64,000 bases of DNA from Floridanema evergladense. GTDB lineage: Bacteria; Cyanobacteriota; Cyanobacteriia; Cyanobacteriales; Aerosakkonemataceae. Shown one piece after another: positions 41,808-49,325 of the stretch. The notes under the pieces were generated by a model. That model worked only from the letters and a program-made list of their open reading frames with translations, had not been told where the DNA came from and made no database searches. Within the stretch, counting starts at the first letter, position 1; every line of letters starts with the position of its first letter. Position numbers and translations under genes: made by a program. Location of the stretch: NCBI RefSeq assembly GCF_041929205.1, contig NZ_JBHFNT010000048.1; one strand, given 5' to 3'.

Positions 41808-43049
41808 TTACCCTGCATTTGCCACAACTGAAGCAGTCGTCAATAAGTCGAAAGCAGTTTTATATTGTTGATCTACTTCTGTAGCAATTTGGTCAAATGC
41901 AGTTGGTTCCCAGCTGACTATGCGATCGGGAGTAATCCCTAACTTGTTAATGTCATGATGATTAGGCGTTTCGTATTTGGCGACAGTTACCGCTAAACCG
42001 GAACCATCAGACAAATCAAACAGTGATTGAATTAAACCTTTACCAAAAGTTTTTTCACCGACGATTTGGGCGCGTTGATTGTCCTGTAGAGCACCAGCCA
42101 AAATTTCGCTCGCACTAGCAGTACCACGATTGACTAAAACTACTAAAGGATCGGTCGTTAGTGGTGCATTTGTTGCTTCAAAGCTACCAATAATGCCTTG
42201 ACGATTAACTGTGTAAACAATGGTGCCTCGATCCAACCAGAAACGAGCAATTTCTACTCCGGCTTGTAATAATCCACCGGGATTGTTCCGCAAATCTAAA
42301 ATATAGGCATCTGCACCTTGTTTTTCTAGGCTAGAAATCGCGTGAGCTACTTCTGTTACCGCGTTACCATTAAATTGGTTTAGGCGAATGTAACCTACCG
42401 GAACAGTTCCGGGTGAAGTACGCAATTCGGCAATTACAGGGTTAAGGGCAATGCGATCGCGCACTAGTGTAACTTCTTTGGCTTCTTCCTGTTGCCGTCT
42501 CACCGTCAAAACTACTTGGCTACCCCTTAGCCCACGCATCCGAGTCGCAGCTTCGTCTAAAGTAAACTGGGTAGTGGAAACGCCATCGATTTTCAAAATC
42601 CGATCGCCAGGTTTAATCCCAGCTTTTTGGGCTGGCGATCCCGCAATGGGCGTTACTACCAGCAAATTCCCAGTTTCTTCATCCGTAGCAATCTGTAGTC
42701 CAACTCCTGTCAGTTCTCCAGAAGTAGATACCTGTAAATTCCGGTATTGGCTAGGCTGAAGATGTCGCGTAAAAGGATCGTCTAAACTAGCTAACATCTT
42801 GCCAATTACAGAGTAAGCTTCTTCTCGGTTCTTGGTGCGTTGTTTCAAGGCGTTTTGCCGCACTAACCACCAGTTTTGATGGTTAAACGTCTCATCCACG
42901 TAGGATTGATTGACAATGCGCCATACCTCTGCTATCAGCTTTTGGTTTTCGGTATCAGCCGTAGCAGACGGAACCCACCAACCTAATCCCAAAATAACTG
43001 AGAGAGTTAGAGAAAGAACAATTCGCAAAAAACGGTTTTTCATAGGCAC
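41808..43049 (-). CDS. ctpA: Carboxyl-terminal processing protease (S41, CtpA type)
   Basis: This 413-residue lumen or periplasmic protease has a signal peptide (V-L-S-L-T-L-S-V-I-L-G-L, cleavage after A-T-A at about 31), a PDZ domain with V-G-L-Q-I-A and G-I-K-P-G-D-R-I-L-K-I-D-G, and an S41 catalytic domain. The catalytic serine lies in N-R-G-T-A-S-A-S-E-I and the lysine in V-G-E-K-T-F-G-K-G. Cyanobacterial CtpA trims the C-terminus of the D1 photosystem II protein; paralogues CtpB and CtpC exist, so the choice among the three is probable rather than certain. The tandem-repeat tract touches its stop codon. Confidence 0.85.
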   Translation of the reverse strand: MPMKNRFLRIVLSLTLSVILGLGWWVPSATADTENQKLIAEVWRIVNQSYVDETFNHQNWWLVRQNALKQRTKNREEAYSVIGKMLASLDDPFTRHLQPSQYRNLQVSTSGELTGVGLQIATDEETGNLLVVTPIAGSPAQKAGIKPGDRILKIDGVSTTQFTLDEAATRMRGLRGSQVVLTVRRQQEEAKEVTLVRDRIALNPVIAELRTSPGTVPVGYIRLNQFNGNAVTEVAHAISSLEKQGADAYILDLRNNPGGLLQAGVEIARFWLDRGTIVYTVNRQGIIGSFEATNAPLTTDPLVVLVNRGTASASEILAGALQDNQRAQIVGEKTFGKGLIQSLFDLSDGSGLAVTVAKYETPNHHDINKLGITPDRIVSWEPTAFDQIATEVDQQYKTAFDLLTTASVVANAG

Positions 43050-43119
43050 GAATTTTAAACAATATTTTACAAAAATCTAGCGAGAAAACCCACAGGAAGA
43101 AGACAAGGGAACCAGGGGA

Positions 43120-43160
43120 CAAGGTGATAACTCAAAACTCAAAACTCAAAACTCAAAACT
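43120..43160. repeat. Short tandem repeats ACTCAAA before the DinG-like gene
   Basis: AACTCAA heptamers repeat about four times between the divergent protease and DinG-like genes, ending a few bases before the ATG at 43167. They resemble the tract at 41719-41748. Confidence 0.75.
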
Positions 43161-43166
43161 ATTAAC

Positions 43167-44702
43167 ATGATTGAGGTAGAAGTCCATAATTCATTGCGAG
43201 CATTCCTTAGAGAGTGTAAAGAGACATACTGGCCCCACCATTTAACTATGGCTAGATTGGTGGCTCGTGCCTTACGATTGGAAAGAAGTGCTTTGATTCA
43301 AGTGGGCGCTCCCACTTCGGCAAATGTCCGCTATCGTCTAAGTTATTTAGCACCTGCTTTAATGTGGTCTGGGCCAGTAATTGTGGTAGCGACGGAAGCA
43401 GTACAGCAGCGACTCCTCAAGGTAGAAATTCCCCAATTACAAGGTTGGTTAACTACGGAAAAGGAAATTTTTGTTGGTGATGCTCTCCCCGATCGTAACT
43501 TTACTGGGTTGTTAATTACTTCGCCGAAAGCTTGGTTGAGCGATCGCCTCACCACAAAAACTCAGTTCGGTCACGGTATCCCCACTATCCTCGATGGTGT
43601 AGATGATTTGGAAACTTGGACGCGCCAACAGTTAACCGCTACCATTACTCCTAGCGATTGGGAAGATTTGATCCAAGCTTTTCCCCATCGCATTGAGGCA
43701 ATCCGAAATGCTAAGGTACAACTAACCAAGGAAATTTTCCAGCATCCTGCTAATCCCTACGAATGCTATTTGTTGGAAAGTGAAGAAAAACAGGTTCTAA
43801 ATTATTTATTTACTGTTTTAAGTCTAGACCAGCAAGATTCTGCTACATTTTCCAGTTTGCCAACTAATTGGCAGAAATTTTGGCTCATATTTACTACCCC
43901 TGGACAAATGTATTGGGCGCAAATTGCCCGGAGTCAAGGTTTATTTACTGTTTACTGCGGTCCGATCGAAGTCGCAACTCCATTAAAACCTATCTGGCTA
44001 GAGCAACCTGTAGTTTTAATTGGTGGCGCTTTGGAGTTGGAAGCGGTTTCCCCCATCTATCGCCAGCAGTTAGGATTAGGAGATTTAACTTGTTTGAAGT
44101 TTTCTTTGGATCGTCAAACCGAACTAATTCAGCTTTACGTGCCAGATAGTTTCCCGCTACCAAATACAGCCCAGTTTCAAGCTGCGTTATTACAAGAAAT
44201 TCGCAGATTGTTAGTAGTTAGTGTTGTGGTAGAAGGATTGACGGTACTTTTGGTTAGTGATGTGCCGCTAAAAGCTCAAGTTGGCGCAGAAATTGCCGCT
44301 GAGTTTGGTTCGCGAGTCCAAGTAGAAAAAACTTGTTTGGATGACAATGGAATTTTGGTGGCTGGCTGGGAATTTTGGCTGGAACACCAAGATGTTTTAC
44401 CTGCGCCTCACCTGTTGTTGATTGCCACTTTACCAATTCCTTCTTTGGAAAATCCTTTAGTAGCTGGTCGAGTGGCTAATTATAAACAACAGCATCAAGA
44501 TTGGTTTCGCTTGTATTTGTTGCCAACTGCTTTGAATGTTTTGCAACGAGCGATCGCACCTGTTCGCACCACTCAAGGCGTAGTAGCTCTACTCGACAGT
44601 CGCACCATTCACCGCAGTTACGGTCAACAAGTCCTCACCGCCTTAAGCCCTTTCGCCCGCATCAACTATTTAGACCCTAACTTGTTTTCCTCAGAGAGTT
44701 AG
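43167..44702 (+). CDS. Degenerate DinG/XPD-like helicase homologue
   Basis: This 511-residue protein aligns with DinG-type superfamily 2 helicases from end to end, but its catalytic motifs are broken. Walker A, normally G-T-G-x-G-K-[ST], reads V-G-A-P-T-S-A-N (45-52). The DEAH box reads L-D-G-V-D-D. The arginine-finger motif Q-G-x-G-R-x-I-R reads Q-R-A-I-A-P-V-R. By contrast, the surroundings are well kept (Y-L-A-P-A-L, then P-I-P-S-L-E-N-P-L-V-A-G-R, then Q-G-V-V-A-L-L-D-S-R). No iron-sulfur cysteine cluster is seen. It probably binds DNA or a partner without unwinding. No frameshift is present, so it appears maintained. Confidence 0.75.
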   Translation: MIEVEVHNSLRAFLRECKETYWPHHLTMARLVARALRLERSALIQVGAPTSANVRYRLSYLAPALMWSGPVIVVATEAVQQRLLKVEIPQLQGWLTTEKEIFVGDALPDRNFTGLLITSPKAWLSDRLTTKTQFGHGIPTILDGVDDLETWTRQQLTATITPSDWEDLIQAFPHRIEAIRNAKVQLTKEIFQHPANPYECYLLESEEKQVLNYLFTVLSLDQQDSATFSSLPTNWQKFWLIFTTPGQMYWAQIARSQGLFTVYCGPIEVATPLKPIWLEQPVVLIGGALELEAVSPIYRQQLGLGDLTCLKFSLDRQTELIQLYVPDSFPLPNTAQFQAALLQEIRRLLVVSVVVEGLTVLLVSDVPLKAQVGAEIAAEFGSRVQVEKTCLDDNGILVAGWEFWLEHQDVLPAPHLLLIATLPIPSLENPLVAGRVANYKQQHQDWFRLYLLPTALNVLQRAIAPVRTTQGVVALLDSRTIHRSYGQQVLTALSPFARINYLDPNLFSSES

Positions 44703-44792
44703 CTATAATTATAGTTTTGTCAAGTACAAACTTGTCAAAGTCAATAAAGGTTATCATTAAGCCAAGGCATAGCATTCTTGGAGCGAGCAGTT

Positions 44793-45005
44793 ATGGGTGA
44801 AGCAAAAAGACGTAAGGAAGCTCTAAGGGAACAATACGGCAAAGAAGCTAACATAGCTCCCTGGTTTCCTGTAACTAAAACTCAAGCACAACAATTTGTT
44901 AAGTGGACAAGCCGAGGCTCATGGATTGGGATCGGTCTTTTAGTTGTTGTTTGGGTAAGCGTCCGGTTTATTGGCCCTGCTTTGGGTTTGTGGCAAGTTA
45001 ACTAG
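44793..45005 (+). CDS. DUF2839 small membrane protein
   Basis: This 70-residue protein matches the cyanobacterial DUF2839 family: M-G-E-A-K-R-R-K-E-A-L-R at the start, then P-W-F-P-V-T-K-T-Q-A-Q-Q-F, and one membrane helix (W-I-G-I-G-L-L-V-V-V-W-V-S-V) near the end. The function is unknown. TTG 44778 is an alternative start, but ATG 44793 has GGAG about ten bases upstream and gives the family length. It follows the DinG-like gene by 90 bases. Confidence 0.8.
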   Translation: MGEAKRRKEALREQYGKEANIAPWFPVTKTQAQQFVKWTSRGSWIGIGLLVVVWVSVRFIGPALGLWQVN

Positions 45006-45327
45006 AATCTGATAGGCGTTGCGACTCTTAGATCTGGGACAAGTGTTATAGACAACAAACAAAGTTAAGTTTTCATGACATCGGAGATCGATGTATCTCG
45101 CAAGAATGAACTATATGCGGTCTCAAAGCGTCTAGGATTACTGTGGCTTAGCTGGGAATGTCGTTCCTGATACGACCAAAAAATAATCGTTCAGTTAACT
45201 TTAAAGCAAACCTACAAGTTGCCTGGTTGGAAAGTTGTTTCAAATTCACGATCTGGAGCAGAATAGACCAAATGTTAAGAAAATCTAAAATAGGTTTAAA
45301 ATTAGGTGTGGTGGCTGGAGGATAACA
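45006..45327. other. 322-base spacer without a supported gene
   Basis: No ORF, tandem repeat or strong terminator is seen. The right end carries GGAGG for the next gene. A small RNA cannot be excluded. Confidence 0.4.
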
Positions 45328-45675
45328 GTGTTTATCAGACTTGCAAAACAACATTCGCAGTTTGTCCAAGATCTGGTGATGAATCTTCAAGCATTGGCGA
45401 TCGTGCTGGAGCGCAGAGGTTATTTAGCCTCTTGCTATACCTGCGGCGATCAGATGTCTAGCGCATCTTTTATGGTCAGTTTGGGAGATAATCACCTAAT
45501 TAGATTTTTGGTGTCAGATTATGGCATCACTTGGACGGAGATGCGAGACGATCGAGAATTGATGAAGCTAGAGGGTGCAGAAGCGATCGCTCAGCTACAA
45601 GAACTCGCCAATTTGCTCAAATATCAACCCGAATCCACTTCGTCTTACACTGCGACGGTAGCACAAACCATCTAA
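45328..45675 (+). CDS. DUF1815 family protein
   Basis: This 115-residue protein belongs to DUF1815, found across cyanobacteria. It begins M-F-I-R-L-A-K-Q-H-S-Q-F-V-Q-D-L-V-M and includes Y-L-A-S-C-Y-T-C-G, then M-V-S-L-G-D-N-H-L-I-R-F-L-V-S-D-Y-G-I-T-W. The pair of cysteines in C-Y-T-C could be redox active or metal-binding, but no function is known. GTG at 45328 follows GGAGG at close to ideal spacing. It is soluble and is not linked to its neighbours by short gaps. Confidence 0.85.
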   Translation: MFIRLAKQHSQFVQDLVMNLQALAIVLERRGYLASCYTCGDQMSSASFMVSLGDNHLIRFLVSDYGITWTEMRDDRELMKLEGAEAIAQLQELANLLKYQPESTSSYTATVAQTI

Positions 45676-45836
45676 GCAGGTTCGAGAAGCAGATTCTACA
45701 GGTGAGCCAGAACTTTACACCATCTAAAGTTTAGTGCGATCGGTTAGACGCTGAAACAACTCCCTCAGCTTCACTGAACTGCTAATCTAAAAATTGAGAT
45801 GTTAGTTCAATTGGCAATTTTAGCCTGCTGTTTAAT

Positions 45837-46739
45837 ATGAGCGTTCCTGATTCGGGATGGCAACACCATTTTGTAGAGACTAATGACATTCGCTTGCATT
45901 GCGTGACCCAAGGTGAAGGAGAATTAGTAATTCTTTTGCATGGGTTTCCAGAGTTTTGGTACTCGTGGCGGCACCAAATTCCTGTGTTAGGACGTTACTT
46001 TAAAGTGGTGGTTCCAGACCTGCGAGGCTACAACTACTCAGATAAGCCAGCGAGTGGCTATGATTTGGACACGCTAAGCGCAGATATTCGCGGTTTAATC
46101 GAGCGTTTTGGCAAAACTCGCGCTCACATCGTCGGACATGATTGGGGTGGAGCGATCGGTTGGCACTTAGCACAGAAATTTCCTGAATGTATCGATCGAT
46201 TAGCCATTCTCAACGCACCTCACCCAGAGCAATTCGTCAAAAACTTAATCGGTAACATCGACCAATTGCGTCGTACTTGGTTCTTGCTATTATTTCCGAT
46301 TCCAGCACTCCCAGAATGGTTAATTCAACACAATCTGAAAACTTTTGTCCGCAACCTGTTTCGAGAACACGCCATTCGCAAAGCACCCTTCACGACTGAA
46401 GTCATGAATATTTACCAAAATGCTTTAGCAAAACCCCTTGTTTTAACAGCTGCAATTAATTATTATCGCCAAATGCTCTCACCCCAAGCTTGGTTACAGC
46501 ATCGAGAAGAACAAACTAAACTAATCACAGTTCCTACTCTGGTGCTTTGGGGTGAAGAGGATGCTTTCTTAAGCAACAAACTTACCCAAGATTTAGACCA
46601 ATTAATTGCCGCACCCTTTCAACTCAAATTTATTCCCAATTGCGGACATTGGATTCAGCAAGAAGCTCCCGACACAGTAAATAGAGAATTGTTGAAATTT
46701 CTGCGATCGACTGAAAAATTGTTTATCAAGAAAAGGTAA
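45837..46739 (+). CDS. Alpha/beta hydrolase, epoxide hydrolase-like
   Basis: This 300-residue alpha/beta-fold enzyme resembles soluble epoxide hydrolases and haloalkane dehalogenases. The oxyanion motif is H-G-F-P-E (35-39), the nucleophile D102 lies in G-H-D-W-G-G, the acid is in W-G-E-E-D-A-F, and the catalytic histidine is in N-C-G-H-W-I. An aspartate nucleophile, not serine, supports hydrolysis of epoxides or carbon-halogen bonds in the cytosol. The lid region contains Y-Y-R-Q-M, a candidate epoxide-activating tyrosine. The substrate is unknown. A strong terminator follows. Confidence 0.85.
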   Translation: MSVPDSGWQHHFVETNDIRLHCVTQGEGELVILLHGFPEFWYSWRHQIPVLGRYFKVVVPDLRGYNYSDKPASGYDLDTLSADIRGLIERFGKTRAHIVGHDWGGAIGWHLAQKFPECIDRLAILNAPHPEQFVKNLIGNIDQLRRTWFLLLFPIPALPEWLIQHNLKTFVRNLFREHAIRKAPFTTEVMNIYQNALAKPLVLTAAINYYRQMLSPQAWLQHREEQTKLITVPTLVLWGEEDAFLSNKLTQDLDQLIAAPFQLKFIPNCGHWIQQEAPDTVNRELLKFLRSTEKLFIKKR

Positions 46740-46761
46740 AGTTCGTAAAAATAAGTTTAAG

Positions 46762-46790
46762 AAAGACTGAGACTTTGGCTCAGTCTTTTT
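46762..46790 (+). terminator. Rho-independent terminator of the hydrolase gene
   Basis: AAAGACTGAG (46762-46771) pairs perfectly with CTCAGTCTTT (46779-46788), ending in a run of five Ts. Confidence 0.88.
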
Positions 46791-47208
46791 AGTCAAAATC
46801 GAAAAATTTATCTGAGGTTTGCTATTAATTTGCCTTTAACTTTTACTCACATGGTTCTGCTTGGTAAAGCTCTTGTTAGTTAGTAATATCCAGAAAAAAT
46901 CTCCGTACTTTACCTTCAACTGGTAGAAATTTTAACTATAAAGTTAAGTTACTACTCAGGGAGTCAGGAAGTTGCTTGGTTTATATTATAAAGTGAGGCA
47001 TTTTAATAGATCGTTAATAGAGCGAAGCTAATTCTGGGTTTGGCAATAACCGCTAACTTAAGCTTTTAGTAGCCGTCATTAAATAAGCAAGCAAACGCAA
47101 CAATAAAATAGTCCTGAATGTAATCTCAGATTGAATATCTGGAAAATTACGGTTAATCTGGATATGTCAAAAGGGATGCACTTACTATAATCTAAACGTA
47201 CTTAAATT
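46791..47208. other. 418-base spacer with a promoter near its right end
   Basis: No gene is seen. TATAAT at 47186-47191, about 20 bases before the FHA gene start, is a plausible -10 box, without a clear -35. Confidence 0.4.
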
Positions 47209-47937
47209 ATGGAACTAGAAAAACGCCTTGGTCTATACCAAGTGTTTCTCAAAATTTATGAACATAATCGTGGTCTGCTGGATGAGATTCTCCAATTAGA
47301 GAATCTGCCATTTCCTTATTTAAGCAGTCGAGTTCCAACTTATATCCAGGGTGTTGTGCAGGAGCAAGAAGTTTACCTGATCACTAATTTAGTGAGCGGG
47401 AACACGCAAACTCTGTTTCAGCCACAAAAGATTTGGATTATAGGACGCGATCGCTGTTTAGCCTTAAGATTAAGAGATCGATGGATTTCGCGCCAACACG
47501 CAGCAATTCAATATGTAGAAGCTGAAGGATTCTACTTAATAGATCTCAATAGTACTAATGGAACATTTATTAACGGCGAGCCAGTTTTTCATCCTCAGCT
47601 ACTCAAAGACGGCGATCGAATTCGGCTGGGAAGCTTGACAATTTCCTTTTTCTTAGCGCAAACAGCGCAAAAGTTGGAGCCAATTTCCTCCGAAATAGTA
47701 GCGCAAATGAAATTGCCATTAAATCATTGCGAAGTACCTAAGCCAGAAAATCCACCAGCGAAGATCGAGGGAGAGAACAAAGCTGAGTGTAATGTAGATA
47801 AGGATACTTCAGTTCATCAAAGGCAAAAACCATTTCTTGGGGAAGAAACTTCGCCATCTACTGTGCTTAATTTAAGTTCAACTCAGCAAGCAGAAATTCT
47901 CGATCGCTTTCTCACTAGTCGGCAAACTTCCGCGTAA
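47209..47937 (+). CDS. FHA-domain protein
   Basis: This 242-residue protein has a forkhead-associated domain at about residues 75-155, with I-I-G-R-D-R, then I-S-R-Q-H-A-A-I, L-N-S-T-N-G-T-F-I-N-G and D-G-D-R-I-R-L-G. These are the standard phosphothreonine-binding residues. The N-terminus (V-F-L-K-I-Y-E-H-N-R-G-L-L-D-E-I-L-Q-L-E) is a helical region common in cyanobacterial FHA proteins. The C-terminal third is low-complexity and proline- and glutamate-rich. It should read out Ser/Thr kinase signalling; no kinase gene is nearby. A large palindrome separates it from the convergent recA gene. Confidence 0.9.
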   Translation: MELEKRLGLYQVFLKIYEHNRGLLDEILQLENLPFPYLSSRVPTYIQGVVQEQEVYLITNLVSGNTQTLFQPQKIWIIGRDRCLALRLRDRWISRQHAAIQYVEAEGFYLIDLNSTNGTFINGEPVFHPQLLKDGDRIRLGSLTISFFLAQTAQKLEPISSEIVAQMKLPLNHCEVPKPENPPAKIEGENKAECNVDKDTSVHQRQKPFLGEETSPSTVLNLSSTQQAEILDRFLTSRQTSA

Positions 47938-47959
47938 AATTTTAGAGAAAATTACAACA

Positions 47960-47985
47960 TAGGGGTAATTCATGAATTACCCCTA
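47960..47985. terminator. Perfect 26-base palindrome between FHA and recA genes
   Basis: TAGGGGTAATT and AATTACCCCTA flank CATG, a perfect palindrome between two convergent genes. It may act as a bidirectional terminator. It is also of the dispersed GTAGGGGTAATTC repeat type of cyanobacteria. Confidence 0.7.
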
Positions 47986-48012
47986 CGCTGTGACGAGAGT
48001 CACTTAATTAAA

Positions 48013-49119
48013 TTAGTCGTCTATATCAACAACCTCATCTTCTTCCTCAATATCGCTTGGGTGTGCCACTGAATTAGCAGAGACAACAGCACCTTTATCG
48101 AGCTTTTCCCGAATTTCTTGCTGTATTGTTTTAGCCAACTCAGGATTTTCATCCAAGTATTTAATAGTATTGTCTCGCCCTTGACCAATATTATCGCCGT
48201 TGTAGCTGTACCAAGCGCCTTTGCGGTTAATTACGCCAGTTTCCTCGGCAATATCGACAATACAACCCATTGTCGAAATGCCTTTGCCAAAGATAATATC
48301 AAACTCGGCAATGCGGAACGGAGGCGCAACTTTGTTTTTGGCAACTTTAACTTTAACGCGAATCCCAAACTCGTCGGTGCCTTTTTTCAAAGTTTGAATC
48401 CGCCGAATGTCAAGTCTGACGGAAGCGTAGAACTTCAGCGCATTACCACCTGTAGTAGTTTCTGGATTACCGTAAGTAACGCCGATTTTTTGCCGCAATT
48501 GGTTGAGGAAAATGACGGTACAGCCAGATTTGCCGATATTACCTGTAATTTTCCGCAAAGCTTGGCTCATTAAGCGAGCTTGTAAACCTACGTGAGCATC
48601 GCCCATGTCGCCTTCAATTTCGGCGCGAGGTACTAAAGCGGCTACTGAGTCTATTACTACAACATCAACTGCTGCCGATCGCACTAACTGATCGACGATT
48701 TCTAACCCTGCTTCACCAGTATCGGGTTGCGAAACGAGTAAATTTTCAATATCCACGCCTAGCGCTGCCGCGTAGGTGGGATCTAGGGCGTGTTCTGCGT
48801 CTACGAAGGCAGCAATTCCACCTGCTCTTTGCACTTCTGCGATCGCGTGTAGCGCCACCGTCGTTTTCCCCGAACTTTCTGGGCCATATATTTCTATTAC
48901 CCGCCCTTTGGGTAAGCCACCACCCAAAGCTAAATCTAATGTTAACGAGCCACTGGGGATGGTTTCCACTCTCATGCGAGTGGCATCTCCCAAACGGACG
49001 ATCGCCCCTTTACCGAATTGACTCTCTATTTGTTTAAGTACTAGGTTTAGGGCTTTTTCCTTGCCAGCAATATTTTGGGCTTTTTCCTTGCCAGCGATAT
49101 CATTTGATGCAATAGTCAT
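48013..49119 (-). CDS. recA: Recombinase RecA
   Basis: This 368-residue protein forms filaments on single-stranded DNA, drives strand exchange and promotes LexA cleavage where present. Motifs are Walker A G-P-E-S-S-G-K-T (79-86), Walker B V-V-V-I-D-S-V-A-A-L, the L1/L2 loop regions (M-G-D-A-H-V-G-L-Q-A-R-L-M and G-N-P-E-T-T-T-G-G-N-A-L-K) and an acidic C-terminal tail (E-E-E-D-E-V-V-D-I-D-D). The N-terminus contains a tandem duplication, I-A-G-K-E-K-A-Q-N and I-A-G-K-E-K-A-L-N, from a 27-base repeat at 49051-49104. The gene is divergent from xseA. Confidence 0.98.
   Translation of the reverse strand: MTIASNDIAGKEKAQNIAGKEKALNLVLKQIESQFGKGAIVRLGDATRMRVETIPSGSLTLDLALGGGLPKGRVIEIYGPESSGKTTVALHAIAEVQRAGGIAAFVDAEHALDPTYAAALGVDIENLLVSQPDTGEAGLEIVDQLVRSAAVDVVVIDSVAALVPRAEIEGDMGDAHVGLQARLMSQALRKITGNIGKSGCTVIFLNQLRQKIGVTYGNPETTTGGNALKFYASVRLDIRRIQTLKKGTDEFGIRVKVKVAKNKVAPPFRIAEFDIIFGKGISTMGCIVDIAEETGVINRKGAWYSYNGDNIGQGRDNTIKYLDENPELAKTIQQEIREKLDKGAVVSANSVAHPSDIEEEDEVVDIDD
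49051..49104 (-). repeat. 27-base tandem duplication at the recA start
   Basis: Two adjacent copies (49051-49077 and 49078-49104) share the 18 bases GGCTTTTTCCTTGCCAGC and differ at a few later positions. They add nine residues before the first conserved helix of RecA. Confidence 0.85.
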
Positions 49120-49172
49120 TACCGCGCCTCTAGGGTTAGGAGGATTAAAAACTGTTGGTCTGGAAGTCTGGA

Positions 49173-49195
49173 CTAGAACAGATATACTATTCTAG
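49173..49195. promoter_or_regulatory. Palindrome upstream of recA, possible operator
   Basis: CTAGAA (49173-49178) and TTCTAG (49190-49195) are inverted with an 11-base spacer, 54 bases before the recA start. It may be a repressor site or overlap the promoter. It does not match well the cyanobacterial LexA consensus that I know. Confidence 0.35.
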
Positions 49196-49325
49196 TTTAG
49201 AATTTCCCAGTGAGAACGTCCAAAATTTGACTAATCTAAATAGTTAAGACGTTTATTTAATTGGGAGTCTAGCATCCCAGAGGAATCTGGTGCTTTAAGC
49301 TTTTTTAAGTTCGCCTTGAGACGAT

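Noticed and set aside
41557..41871. Open frame of 104 codons over the G-rich array
   Set aside because: It encodes only G-R-W-G-E-M repeats from a tandem DNA repeat and then overlaps the end of ctpA antisense.
49173..49195. LexA box upstream of recA
   Set aside because: The palindrome CTAGAA-N11-TTCTAG does not fit the AGTAC-type cyanobacterial consensus well enough to name it.
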